Below, piece by piece: positions 15,863 through 23,982 of a DNA stretch of 64,000 bases; positions within the stretch are counted from its first letter, which is position 1, and every line of letters begins with the position of its first letter. Position numbers and translations under genes: made by a program. The stretch is from Scolanthus callimorphus (taxonomy: Eukaryota > Cnidaria > Anthozoa > Actiniaria > Edwardsiidae), in assembly GCA_033964015.1 (NCBI GenBank), contig CM066923.1, positions 22,183,739 to 22,247,738 of the forward strand, read 5' to 3'. Under the pieces are notes generated by a model. The model did not search any database and was not told the DNA's origin. It saw only the letters and a program-made list of their open reading frames with translations.

Positions 15863-16083
15863 CTCCTCCAACGAAGTCGTGGCGGCGGCGTTAACGGCCC
15901 GTGCGTTAACGGCAGCTTGACGAGCGCGCGGCGAAAACCACCACCACCAACGTAAATCAAGCCCGGACGCTTAAAACCAAACCCACCACCACTCCCCATC
16001 ATTTGCATGGTCACGTACGGCATCGTCAAATGGCGCGCTACTTTACGCAATCGACGCTGTTTCAAACGACGACGCTTTTTCAT
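15856..16083 (-). CDS. Small Arg/Gly-rich protein (75 aa)
   Basis: ATG at 16083 (16086 is GTG). MKKRRRLKQRRLRKVARH opens the protein, followed by 'MMGSGGGFGFKRPG', 'YVGGGGFRR' and a Pro/Arg tail. The start overlaps the stop of the upstream gene (TGATG). It is one of several tiny basic proteins in this block; likely a core or packaging protein (inference). Confidence 0.55.
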   Translation of the reverse strand: MKKRRRLKQRRLRKVARHLTMPYVTMQMMGSGGGFGFKRPGLIYVGGGGFRRALVKLPLTHGPLTPPPRLRWRRV

Positions 16084-16874
16084 CACGGCGACGGCGATCC
16101 ACTCGGCGATTCAGGAATTCTCCTTCGTGCACGCACCCTCCTTATATTGGGCCCACCGCGACGACGCGTTCGACGCGCCGTTGCAGGCCGGGGGCGCCGC
16201 GGCTCCGCCGCGGCGTTCGCCTCGCTCGCGGGCGTGGACGAACTGAACGACTCGCGTTGCACGACCGGCCGTTGGCCCTTGCGCACCGTCGTCGTGGTTT
16301 TGGTCAGGGTGGTGGTTTGGTGGTCGCCGTCGTTCAACGGCGTTCGCAACGTGGACGTGTTGTACGCTCCGTGCTGTTCGGCAAACTGACGCGCAAATTC
16401 CGCGTAGTCCTCTGGCGGTTGATCGTTTTGTTGTTGCTGCGGCTGGTTTTGTTGCTGCGGTCCTGTTGCTGCGGGTGGTGCGGCGGCGTCGACGCGAGAC
16501 GTGCCCACGAATCCCGAACGACTGTTCGGTAACGCCACGGCCGACGGTTGGACGGGCGAGATGGTGTCGACGTGCTGTTGCGTTAACGTCGATGATGGAC
16601 CTGCTGCTGGTGGTGGTGGTAAAGACGACATTTGTTGTTGGGGATCCGTGACGTTCAAAAACAGACCAGGATTTTCGTCCACCACTTCTCGAACCGCTTG
16701 CAACACCGCCGCCGTGCTCGCCAACGACGTGGCAGCCTCGTCGTCGTCGCCGCCAAGCACTTGTTGATCGAGAGGGTTGATCGCGGCGGGTTGGGGGTCA
16801 AGCTGACTCGCCAGCTCGCGCAGCTCCGCCAAGGCACGCGTGATGCGGCTGCCGCTGCTGCTGCTGTCGCTCAT
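16083..16874 (-). CDS. Gln/Ser/Ala-rich low-complexity protein (263 aa)
   Basis: The start ATG at 16874 (MSDSSSSGSRITRALAELREL) is used instead of GTG 16910, which overlaps the ATPase end. One short helical segment lies at residues about 10-75. The rest is disordered: Gln runs (QQQNQPQQQQND, about 140-151), Ser/Thr/Ala stretches and an Arg-rich C-terminus (RRPRPATARRTRRRGG). It sits directly downstream of the ATPase with a 5-bp gap. The position and disorder suit a scaffold or capsid-cement protein; no homologue is recognised. Confidence 0.55.
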   Translation of the reverse strand: MSDSSSSGSRITRALAELRELASQLDPQPAAINPLDQQVLGGDDDEAATSLASTAAVLQAVREVVDENPGLFLNVTDPQQQMSSLPPPPAAGPSSTLTQQHVDTISPVQPSAVALPNSRSGFVGTSRVDAAAPPAATGPQQQNQPQQQQNDQPPEDYAEFARQFAEQHGAYNTSTLRTPLNDGDHQTTTLTKTTTTVRKGQRPVVQRESFSSSTPASEANAAAEPRRPRPATARRTRRRGGPNIRRVRARRRIPESPSGSPSP

Positions 16875-16879
16875 GGTGC

Positions 16880-17575
16880 TTATGCTTTGCTCAGGTAAAT
16901 GGTTTGCCACTGACGCGTGCTCGGCAAAATGTTCGATCGCTGTCTCAACTCGGGCGCCGAATGCGGCGAAAAATCCAACATGAACAATCGCTCGGGGTCT
17001 TGAGATGTGGCGTGGGCAAACGCTTCGTGCGCTGCTTTGGTTTGCCCGGGAAACGCTTGACTAAATAGGATGTCGGGCTGACGTTGGTCGCGCGGGTTGT
17101 TGAACAAAAAATAGTAATGCGTGTTGATGCTGTTCGTCCGCGACTTCGGTCCGCCGTAAAACAGGTTTTGAGTGATCACCACCACCGTGATGTTCAGGTG
17201 GTGACTGCCTTTGGTGAACATTTTTTCCACCTCCGAGTTCGAACTCACCTCCGACATGAGATCGTCAAACACCACCATCACCTGCTTTTTTTTTTGCTTT
17301 GGACCGCCAAAGCCGCCCGATTGTTGCTCATGCTCTTTTTTTTCGTCGTCGTCGTCGTCTGCTTCGTCGTCGTCCGATTGTTGCATGCGCGTCGTCTCGA
17401 TGCCTTCGATCATTTTCACAGCGTTACAGCGACGCTGCAAGTCGCTGTACTTGTCTTGCCATTGCGAATAATGAAAATCAATTTCGTCGATAGGCTTTTC
17501 AAACAAATCTTGACGTTCCAAAATCATTTTAATCACAAATTCGGTTTTGCCGCACCCCGTCGGTCCCACCACCAT
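16880..17575 (-). CDS. ATP: Genome-packaging ATPase, FtsK/HerA type (231+ aa)
   Basis: Walker A GPTGCGKT at residues 4-11, Walker B 'VMVVFDD' at 99-105 and the following sensor strand 'VVVITQNLF' at 131-139 identify the A32/FtsK-HerA-like ATPase that pumps DNA into Polinton and adintovirus capsids. An acidic insert (DDDEADDDDDEKKE, about 68-81) separates the Walker motifs. The ATG at 17575 lies right at the Walker A strand, so the usual N-terminal strand is missing. The same frame stays open for about 15 codons further upstream, but no in-frame ATG is there. The ATG triplet that overlaps the protease stop (17627) is out of frame by one base across a nine-base A run. Confidence 0.9.
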   Translation of the reverse strand: MVVGPTGCGKTEFVIKMILERQDLFEKPIDEIDFHYSQWQDKYSDLQRRCNAVKMIEGIETTRMQQSDDDEADDDDDEKKEHEQQSGGFGGPKQKKKQVMVVFDDLMSEVSSNSEVEKMFTKGSHHLNITVVVITQNLFYGGPKSRTNSINTHYYFLFNNPRDQRQPDILFSQAFPGQTKAAHEAFAHATSQDPERLFMLDFSPHSAPELRQRSNILPSTRQWQTIYLSKA

Positions 17576-17626
17576 AATGGTGCAAGGGTTTTTCAGACGA
17601 GGTGCGTAGGTGTTTTTTTTTCATCA

Positions 17627-18190
17627 TCATGGACATGATGTTTTACAACGATTGGTTTGGCACACCTTTCGCATTTCGGCAGGCGTTTCCACAAACTCGC
17701 CAAATGCCGTGCACGTCAAACGACAAACTTTTATATCGTTTTGAGCCAGCCGTTTGGCGTCGAACAAGCGCACAAACTCCCGCATGGTGCGTCCTCGACA
17801 CCGAAAATACAAAAACATGAGACAATAATGACCACACACGTACGTGGTCTCTTGCTGAAGTTGGTTTCCGTTCGTTTCTACGCTAGGACTCTTTAACGTC
17901 TTTTGTATGTAGTACAACCAATGAGGATGATAGTCTTCCGGTCTGCCGCCATAACTGTCAAAAAATTCGACCGGTCCTCGAGCAGGACGCCACAGGGCCA
18001 CCCAATGCGTCCCTGGTTGACCGTGCGGATCCGTGTTTACAATCAAGCCTTGATTGCGCCGTCGCTTTAATAACCCCACCGGTAAGCGATCTGCCGCCAC
18101 TACGCCACGCACGTGACCACGCGTGATGGGGTTGCGATGCAACAACGACTGAAGAAGCACGTTACTCGTACCCCCTGGTGATGATGTCAT
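17627..18190 (-). CDS. PRO: Adenain-like cysteine protease (187 aa)
   Basis: The catalytic set of the adenovirus protease/Ulp1 fold is visible in order: His62 in 'GTHWVAL', Asp78 in 'EFFDSYG', Gln near 112-113 in 'LQQETTYV' and Cys119 in 'VCGHYCLMFL'. In adenoviruses this enzyme matures capsid precursors, and the Polinton PRO gene is expected to do the same. Normal length for the family (180-210). ATG at 18190 follows the MCP stop by 2 bp. Its own stop overlaps the ATG cluster that should start the ATPase. Confidence 0.93.
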   Translation of the reverse strand: MTSSPGGTSNVLLQSLLHRNPITRGHVRGVVAADRLPVGLLKRRRNQGLIVNTDPHGQPGTHWVALWRPARGPVEFFDSYGGRPEDYHPHWLYYIQKTLKSPSVETNGNQLQQETTYVCGHYCLMFLYFRCRGRTMREFVRLFDAKRLAQNDIKVCRLTCTAFGEFVETPAEMRKVCQTNRCKTSCP

Positions 18191-18192
18191 TA

Positions 18193-19629
18193 TTACAGCT
18201 CTTCGTCACGCACCAAACGATTACAATCCATTTTAATAGTTTTGGCCGTCTCCCACAAAATCACCACGTAGTGATTGGCCACCAAATTCGCCGATAAGCG
18301 CAACTTCAAATCCACCTTGCCTTGCTGGTCCAGGGTCAGGTACTCGTCTTTACCACCACCCCCGTTGTTGGGCATAAAGTCCCAACAAATGACCCCGTAG
18401 CCGTTGTTAAACTCGTTCAGGCTGATCGGCGGCGGGGGTGCAAATTCGTGACGTCCTCGAGCCATGGACGTGATCGACACCTCGTACAATTCGGCATAAT
18501 CGTCGGCGTTGAGAAACGTCACCTTGGGTCTCGGAAAAGTCCCATTATCCACCAACACCTCAAACTCGGTCAAATTGGGCGGGATCACCATCTTCCACAT
18601 GTTGCTAGCAAAGCGCCCTGTAAACCCGGTTTGCTCGATGAAGCACACGTACATGCGTCGCGGCATCTTCCCAGTGAACAAATCGCCAAAAAAGAACTCC
18701 GATTGCTGCGCCTGCATGACCCGCGTCTGCACTTCCGTGTCAATGTAGGGAAACTGGGCCTTCATGCCTTTTTTCCACACCATCTCTTCAAACGCGATCT
18801 TGAAGTCGTCCTCGAGTTTCACCGCCTCCACCTCGACCTTCACGTCGAGCACTTTCAGCTTGTACAGAGCCCCCACCGCCTCACTGTTGGCCATCAGGTA
18901 ATATTTGGGCTCGTTCATGTACATTTCAATTTCGATCGACGTGCCATCGGGTAGAAAATTGTGCGCCGAATTTCTCAAGTTGATGAATGGGTAATGGCAA
19001 AGCCGCACTTTGGACCCATTACGAAATTTCTTTTGCCTGTGCCAAAACCCCGAATTGTCCGCAGCCGCCGGTGCAGCTTCGTCCAGAGTGGTGGTGTCAT
19101 GCTTGTCGATGTCGTCTTGAAGCCAACACTCGGTCGTCCCCTTGAGGTACTTTTTCTGCCATCGGTCAAACCCCAACAAGGCGCGAAGGTACGCCTTGTA
19201 AGGGTACAAGCTGTTCTGATCCTCCAATTCTTCCCCGTTGATTTTGAACGACAAGTTTCGAATCATGGCCGCAATGGGGAAATTAAGGGGGGCTACTCTT
19301 ACGGTGTTGTCGTCAGGAAGACTCGTGTTGTCGTCGGCCTTGACCAATTTAAGTTCAAAAATAAAACGGAAACTACTCATGTTAAACCAACTCGAATTGG
19401 GCATGATGCGCCACGTCATCGGATTGTCCGAACTCCCTTCGATTCTTCGAAAACTCAACAACCCATGGTGCTTGAACGTTTTCATTAAGGGTGGGGTGTT
19501 GAACATGTCCACCACCCGCTGATCTTCCACCACTTGCTCGCCTTCCACGTTAAATTTGGCCTTTTTGCTAGGAGGCTCTTCTACCACCTCGATATTTTCC
19601 TCCTCTCCGGCTTTAGGATCGACCCCCAT
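18193..19629 (-). CDS. MCP: Major capsid protein, double jelly-roll (478 aa)
   Basis: Recognised from the Polinton/adintovirus MCP signature around residues 123-154: a hydrophobic strand, 'FKINGEEL', and 'LYPYKAYLRALLGF', the conserved YPY-x-AYL block of the first jelly roll. The N-terminal 45 residues are acidic and disordered with a basic SKKAK patch, typical of a tail facing the capsid interior. The rest alternates strands and loops through to a Leu/Val-rich C-terminal jelly-roll region. I use ATG 19629; the longer frame begins with TTG. It lies between the pX-like gene and the protease in the usual late-gene order. Forms the hexon-like capsomers. Confidence 0.88.
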   Translation of the reverse strand: MGVDPKAGEEENIEVVEEPPSKKAKFNVEGEQVVEDQRVVDMFNTPPLMKTFKHHGLLSFRRIEGSSDNPMTWRIMPNSSWFNMSSFRFIFELKLVKADDNTSLPDDNTVRVAPLNFPIAAMIRNLSFKINGEELEDQNSLYPYKAYLRALLGFDRWQKKYLKGTTECWLQDDIDKHDTTTLDEAAPAAADNSGFWHRQKKFRNGSKVRLCHYPFINLRNSAHNFLPDGTSIEIEMYMNEPKYYLMANSEAVGALYKLKVLDVKVEVEAVKLEDDFKIAFEEMVWKKGMKAQFPYIDTEVQTRVMQAQQSEFFFGDLFTGKMPRRMYVCFIEQTGFTGRFASNMWKMVIPPNLTEFEVLVDNGTFPRPKVTFLNADDYAELYEVSITSMARGRHEFAPPPPISLNEFNNGYGVICWDFMPNNGGGGKDEYLTLDQQGKVDLKLRLSANLVANHYVVILWETAKTIKMDCNRLVRDEEL

Positions 19630-19637
19630 GTTGTTTC

Positions 19638-20147
19638 TCAATCAAAGACCGTGGTCGCGTGAACTACGGGTTTTTTCTTCTTCTTTTTATTTTTCTTCTT
19701 ACTACTACTACTACTACTAGAGGGTTGTTTTTTTGCTTTTTTAGGCTTTGACGCCGCTGTTTGTGCTGGTGGGGCTTTGCGTTTTTTCCCCGTTAACGCC
19801 TGATTGACCTTTTTTTGCAAGCTGTTGGCGTTATTAGCCACCTCCTTTCTCACCGCTCCTTTTATACTGTCTCCCTTGAGCACTCGTTGCGTGACACCTA
19901 ACCCGGCCGCCGCAGCTGACCCTGCTGCTGCTTTACCCAACGTCACGGCCGCTTTTTTGGCCATTCGAGACGCCACCAACTTTCCCACCCCTCGAACCAA
20001 ACTCATGCCAAGTTTAGGGAGAAGCGCCCCTATAATGCCTCCGTGTTGTATCGTGGACGGCTCCGAGTAAATCGGATGGGGCATGGGGGGCCGTGGCACC
20101 TTGTATACCTCCATACCACCACCACCAAGCTGAAACGTACTAATCAT
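19638..20147 (-). CDS. pX-like virion protein, Gly/Ala-rich with Lys tail (169 aa)
   Basis: After a short N-terminus (GGGGMEVYKVPRPP) there is an amphipathic, Gly/Ala/Leu-rich segment (GGIIGALLPKLGMSLVRGVG, about residues 36-55, continuing through AAVTLGKAAAGSAAAAGLG, about 65-85) and then a Lys/Ser-rich tail with runs of Ser and Lys (about 115-160). This pattern is known in adintoviruses as an adenovirus pX/pVI-like membrane-active or core protein lying next to MCP. It starts 2 bp past the end of the 851-aa gene and precedes MCP. Confidence 0.7.
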   Translation of the reverse strand: MISTFQLGGGGMEVYKVPRPPMPHPIYSEPSTIQHGGIIGALLPKLGMSLVRGVGKLVASRMAKKAAVTLGKAAAGSAAAAGLGVTQRVLKGDSIKGAVRKEVANNANSLQKKVNQALTGKKRKAPPAQTAASKPKKAKKQPSSSSSSSKKKNKKKKKKPVVHATTVFD

Positions 20148-20148
20148 C

Positions 20149-22704
20149 TCACAGTCCGGTCACGCGTAGTTTGGGGCGAATGTGCAACACCGCCGACGTC
20201 GTTTCGTTGGGGTTAAAGTTTAACGACTCCCCCCTTTGATTGGTTATTTTCAAATGAACTTCCGTAATACTCGTCGTCCGTGTTTTATAGTATTGCACAC
20301 GGGGTAGCTGGTGCGTCGTTTCGTAATGGTACGCACGCTGGGTAAGGGGGAACACCCCTGCCAAAGGCAACGTCCGATTGTTCACCACCGATTCTTCGAC
20401 CAGGTTGAACAGGTACACCAGCATTTGATCCCCCATCAGCGAAAACATGTAATCGAAATGATCCTGCCAAGGCAATTGGCTGGAAATGGTCGTGTACGTG
20501 CTTAACCCGTAGGGTAAAAACACGCGCGACGAATACGACTCCAGCTGGCCGCCCGCCACGGCTCGACGATACGCTTCCAACGAGCTCTCCATCGCAGGGG
20601 CGTACGGTTGCGGGTTCAACGCAAAATAACGCTGCTTGGTCAACTCGTCCTCGCTGCGGTACGGATTTTTTAGATGCAGGCCATCCGCGGTGGCTGGGAA
20701 TTTGCTGGGGAGCGTGGGGTGCTTCTTGATGTCGCCGTTCGCAATTTCGAGCATCATGGGGCAGGCCATCAATTGCGCCAAGGGGAACCCAAACACGGAA
20801 TTCATCAGCGTTTCGCTGCCAAACACCCATCGCACCCCCGTCGTCTCCATCTTGAGCGGCGACGTTTTGCTCCACGAAAACTTGACAAACCCTCGAAATG
20901 TGTTCGGATCCATGTCCGCCGCCGCGGTCAACGTTTCGGCTCCAGTGCGACCATAGGTATCGACTACAGCGTGACCAATTTGGGAGCCCACGCGCCACCC
21001 CAACAATCGAAGCACGCTTTTCGAGTTCACATCAATGACCAATTTCGAAGGAAACGAAGCACTGACAAACGCGCAACGACGAGGCGACACTGGACGCATC
21101 TCCAAGGCAAGCGTCTCGTAAAGCCAGGTGGCAATGTCGTTAGGCATGTAATGCCCCACAGGCATCCAGGCTTCCAGCCACGTGGCGTTGGTAGGGTCAC
21201 GCTTGAACCGCAACCCATTGTTCGACGCGTTCACGTTGGGCAATTCGGGATTGAATTTCTCCGTCAGCTCGAACAACAACGCCTCCATCGAATCGTAATG
21301 AATGTGATTCAAGCGCCCCAACGTCACCAACTTTGCCCGTTGAGAAGGTGCCGCAAACGCCAAATACGTCGAATTGTGGGTAAAATCGTATTCGACATAC
21401 GGTCGCTCGGACCACGACGCGTCTCCTTGTCGCGTCAACGCCACGCCATTCACGTCCACCGGCTGCTGTTCCCACACGCCAAACGCCAATTGTGCGGGGA
21501 GCAAAGCCGCCACCTTTTTCATCGAAGGGGTGGTCAACAATTCCAATCCCACCTCGTAGTCGATGCTGCGGGGTAACGTCAACGGCACGTTGAGACGAAA
21601 ACGAAACTCGCCCGGCGTGTTGTGGGCAAACTCCTTCACCCCATCCTTGTTGGTGCAAATGAGCCGCTGATCCATGCTCGTCAACTCCACGCAGGCAAAA
21701 TTCAGTTCCACTACCGTATCATTGCCTGCAAAACGCGGTGTTTTTCCTCGAGGATCGCGAATCCAAATGCTAATCGTCTCGATGACATCCAAACACAACC
21801 TTTTATACAATAGTGTTTCTGGAGAATAATGATGAGGCACACGCACCTCTCCTCCTTGTTCTTGTTGCATCAACGGAAGTCTCGCCAACAGCCTTTTTTG
21901 CTCACCCCCCGACCACTCCGTGTCCACCACATCCGTAAACACGTCCAGATAAGGCTCTTGCTGAAATTGCCTCAACTTTTCGTGAACCAACGCCTCCATC
22001 TCCACATTTTCGCCGCCATATTTTTTTCCGCTCGTCGCCAACATAGCCGCCACAACCATGTTGTCAGGCAAAGGCTCTTTTACCCCGTTCTCTATCAACA
22101 ACCGATCTTTCCAATACTGCGTCAAAGGCACCTGCAACTCTTCTTCTTCGCTAGACAACTTTTGCAGCCCCAACGCTTTGGCCAACGGTTTCGATAGTCC
22201 GACAAAATTGTCAATGTCAGGATCGTCGTACGACCATTCGGGAGCATGCAACGTCACGCGACGTCGCGCCGCATTCCACGTAAACAAAGGCTGCGCCCGC
22301 GGCCTCTTTCCCCACTGTTTCGTGTTCTCATTCAAATAAGCAAGCAATTGGGGTATGGTGTCAAAATGATGCTTATCGAACACAAAAATGCGCTCGATGT
22401 GATAACGATGTAATATTGATGAAATCATTGCTGGCCTACCACCAACCGCTTCACGTCGCACAATGGCCATAAAAAAGGACTCGCTCAACACGTGCGTCGT
22501 ATACCCCTCAGCACCAATAATACCAGGGATACTGATAAACTTCAATGCCACCGCCGTGGAGAGACGGCGATTCATTTCCAACGGCCTGCTAAAGGGGATG
22601 GTAAAGTCGGCAGACGTGTTCGTGGGCGTGTACGTGGGTCCACCGCCATTACTCAACAACACCATCACGCGCTCATCGTTTCGACTTTTCAAACTCAACG
22701 ACAT
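20149..22704 (-). CDS. Large structural protein candidate with duplicated beta modules (851 aa)
   Basis: Module one (residues about 10-190) opens with 'VMVLLSNGGG', then 'NTSADFTIPFSRPLEMNRRL', a hydrophobic strand and a later 'SKPLAKALGL' segment. Related wording recurs: 'FRLNVPLTLPRSIDYEVGLEL' near residues 375-395, and a 'VLRLLGW' segment further on. I know this order (polar strand, PL-x-L, EVGL, later LA-x-LG) from uncharacterised Polinton proteins. The repeat suggests a fused duplication. It could be the penton, vertex or fibre component, because no other obvious penton gene is present. It overlaps the integrase end by 32 bp. It is far longer than typical Polinton pentons. Confidence 0.6.
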   Translation of the reverse strand: MSLSLKSRNDERVMVLLSNGGGPTYTPTNTSADFTIPFSRPLEMNRRLSTAVALKFISIPGIIGAEGYTTHVLSESFFMAIVRREAVGGRPAMISSILHRYHIERIFVFDKHHFDTIPQLLAYLNENTKQWGKRPRAQPLFTWNAARRRVTLHAPEWSYDDPDIDNFVGLSKPLAKALGLQKLSSEEEELQVPLTQYWKDRLLIENGVKEPLPDNMVVAAMLATSGKKYGGENVEMEALVHEKLRQFQQEPYLDVFTDVVDTEWSGGEQKRLLARLPLMQQEQGGEVRVPHHYSPETLLYKRLCLDVIETISIWIRDPRGKTPRFAGNDTVVELNFACVELTSMDQRLICTNKDGVKEFAHNTPGEFRFRLNVPLTLPRSIDYEVGLELLTTPSMKKVAALLPAQLAFGVWEQQPVDVNGVALTRQGDASWSERPYVEYDFTHNSTYLAFAAPSQRAKLVTLGRLNHIHYDSMEALLFELTEKFNPELPNVNASNNGLRFKRDPTNATWLEAWMPVGHYMPNDIATWLYETLALEMRPVSPRRCAFVSASFPSKLVIDVNSKSVLRLLGWRVGSQIGHAVVDTYGRTGAETLTAAADMDPNTFRGFVKFSWSKTSPLKMETTGVRWVFGSETLMNSVFGFPLAQLMACPMMLEIANGDIKKHPTLPSKFPATADGLHLKNPYRSEDELTKQRYFALNPQPYAPAMESSLEAYRRAVAGGQLESYSSRVFLPYGLSTYTTISSQLPWQDHFDYMFSLMGDQMLVYLFNLVEESVVNNRTLPLAGVFPLTQRAYHYETTHQLPRVQYYKTRTTSITEVHLKITNQRGESLNFNPNETTSAVLHIRPKLRVTGL

Positions 22705-23815
22705 CTTTGCGTTTCACCCAACTGTTGCTCGACGACGGATAACCTTTCCAACGGATTAACAACTCCTGTTGAGGACCCTCTTTTCCACGCGTGTCCAACA
22801 CTTCTTCCACGCGATACAACGTATTGTCATCCACCACCACCTTTTGCAATTCTTGGTCATACATTGTACCTTTTATAATCACGCCCTGCTCATCTTCCAC
22901 CTTGTACGTGACAGGCGTGGAATCAATCACGCGCGCCACGCGAAACACCTCTTCCGTCCACTGCGGTGCATACCCTTTTTTAAACACTTTAGACACGTGC
23001 GACAACCGCACCGCATCCCCCACCGAAAACTTGGCCTTCTTAGGTTCTCCAACGGAACCAAACAAACGCTCATACACCTGCTCCTGATTATCCCACGTCA
23101 CTTCAGAAGGAGCCATGCCAATGCTCGAATGATACGCTGCGTTGTACCCCTCCACCAAATCCGGCAACACGTCCACCCACTTTAACGTCTGATTTTCAAA
23201 CAAATAGCGCTGCAAACGCAACCGCAACGTTTTGTTAAAGCGCTCGACCACCTGAGCTTTGGTTTCTCGATTTTGCGAATGAAAATGAATCACGTCTCGA
23301 GACTTGAGCACTTGATTGACGTCTTTATTGTAAAACTCCTTACCCTCGTCCGTTTGAAGCTTCACCGGAACCGTGTCTTTAAACAACGTTTCCATAGCGG
23401 CAGCTACCTCTTTACCCCCTTTATTTTTCAAAGGAAGTGCCATCCCTTTTTTTGAAAACACGTCAATCCCCGTTAGAAGGAAACGATACCCGTGATTTTC
23501 TTCTTTCAATTTTTGCATATCCATAAGATCCATTTGCCACAATTCATCCAACCCGTGCACTTGAATTTTACGCCGAGGAAACTTGCGCCTCGGTTGCTCG
23601 TGCAGGGTGAACGTCAAATTCGAACGGGTAAAATCACGCACCAACTCTTCGGGGATTTTTTTCGCTTTAGCATAACGCAACAAACTGGCCAACCCCGAAA
23701 ACGCCACGGGGCTTTTGGGGTTCGTGTACGCTGCGCGCAACTCAGCAATACGTCGTTGTTTTAAACTCCGTGCTGACGTCTGCGGGCTCAGCCTGCGTCG
23801 ACGGCGGCGAGCCAT
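22673..23815 (-). CDS. INT: Retrovirus-type integrase with C-terminal chromodomain (380 aa)
   Basis: The rve core shows D96 (WQMDLMDM), D156 (KLQTDEGKEF) and E191 (VVERFNKTL), a DDE set with 34 residues between the last two. It is followed by 'YNAAYHSSIGMAPSEV' (about 224-239), typical of Polinton and Ty3/gypsy integrases. An SH3-like region (about 262-325) leads to a chromodomain at about 332-372 (LYRVEEVLD..LIRWKGY...SWV). The first eight residues are Arg-rich. It catalyses insertion of the element and probably targets chromatin marks through the chromodomain. A minus-strand TATA box (TATAAATA at about 23872) lies 55-60 bp upstream. Confidence 0.95.
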   Translation of the reverse strand: MARRRRRRLSPQTSARSLKQRRIAELRAAYTNPKSPVAFSGLASLLRYAKAKKIPEELVRDFTRSNLTFTLHEQPRRKFPRRKIQVHGLDELWQMDLMDMQKLKEENHGYRFLLTGIDVFSKKGMALPLKNKGGKEVAAAMETLFKDTVPVKLQTDEGKEFYNKDVNQVLKSRDVIHFHSQNRETKAQVVERFNKTLRLRLQRYLFENQTLKWVDVLPDLVEGYNAAYHSSIGMAPSEVTWDNQEQVYERLFGSVGEPKKAKFSVGDAVRLSHVSKVFKKGYAPQWTEEVFRVARVIDSTPVTYKVEDEQGVIIKGTMYDQELQKVVVDDNTLYRVEEVLDTRGKEGPQQELLIRWKGYPSSSNSWVKRKDVVEFEKSKR

Positions 23816-23864
23816 TATTTCTCGTATTACGGTTTGTTGAACGAAACCGCTTGCGAACCGCTGC

Positions 23865-23885
23865 TGTCATATTTATAACACGCCC
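23865..23885 (-). promoter_or_regulatory. TATA box for integrase
   Basis: GTTATAAATATG on the minus strand at about 23869-23880, about 55 bp upstream of the integrase ATG at 23815. Confidence 0.55.
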
Positions 23886-23982
23886 CCCGCAACACGCACT
23901 CGTGCACTTAAAACTCCTTAAAAAATTACTCAAAGACACTCTCACACCTGAAGGAAACATCATTTATTACGCGCCTTATCCG

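Noticed and set aside
18322..18954. Long plus-strand ORF opposite the capsid gene, and similar ones at 20674-21576, 22769-23185, 26115-26684 and 27144-27704
   Set aside because: They are antisense to strongly supported core genes, show biased composition (Arg/His/Leu-rich) expected of reverse frames, and have no promoter of their own.
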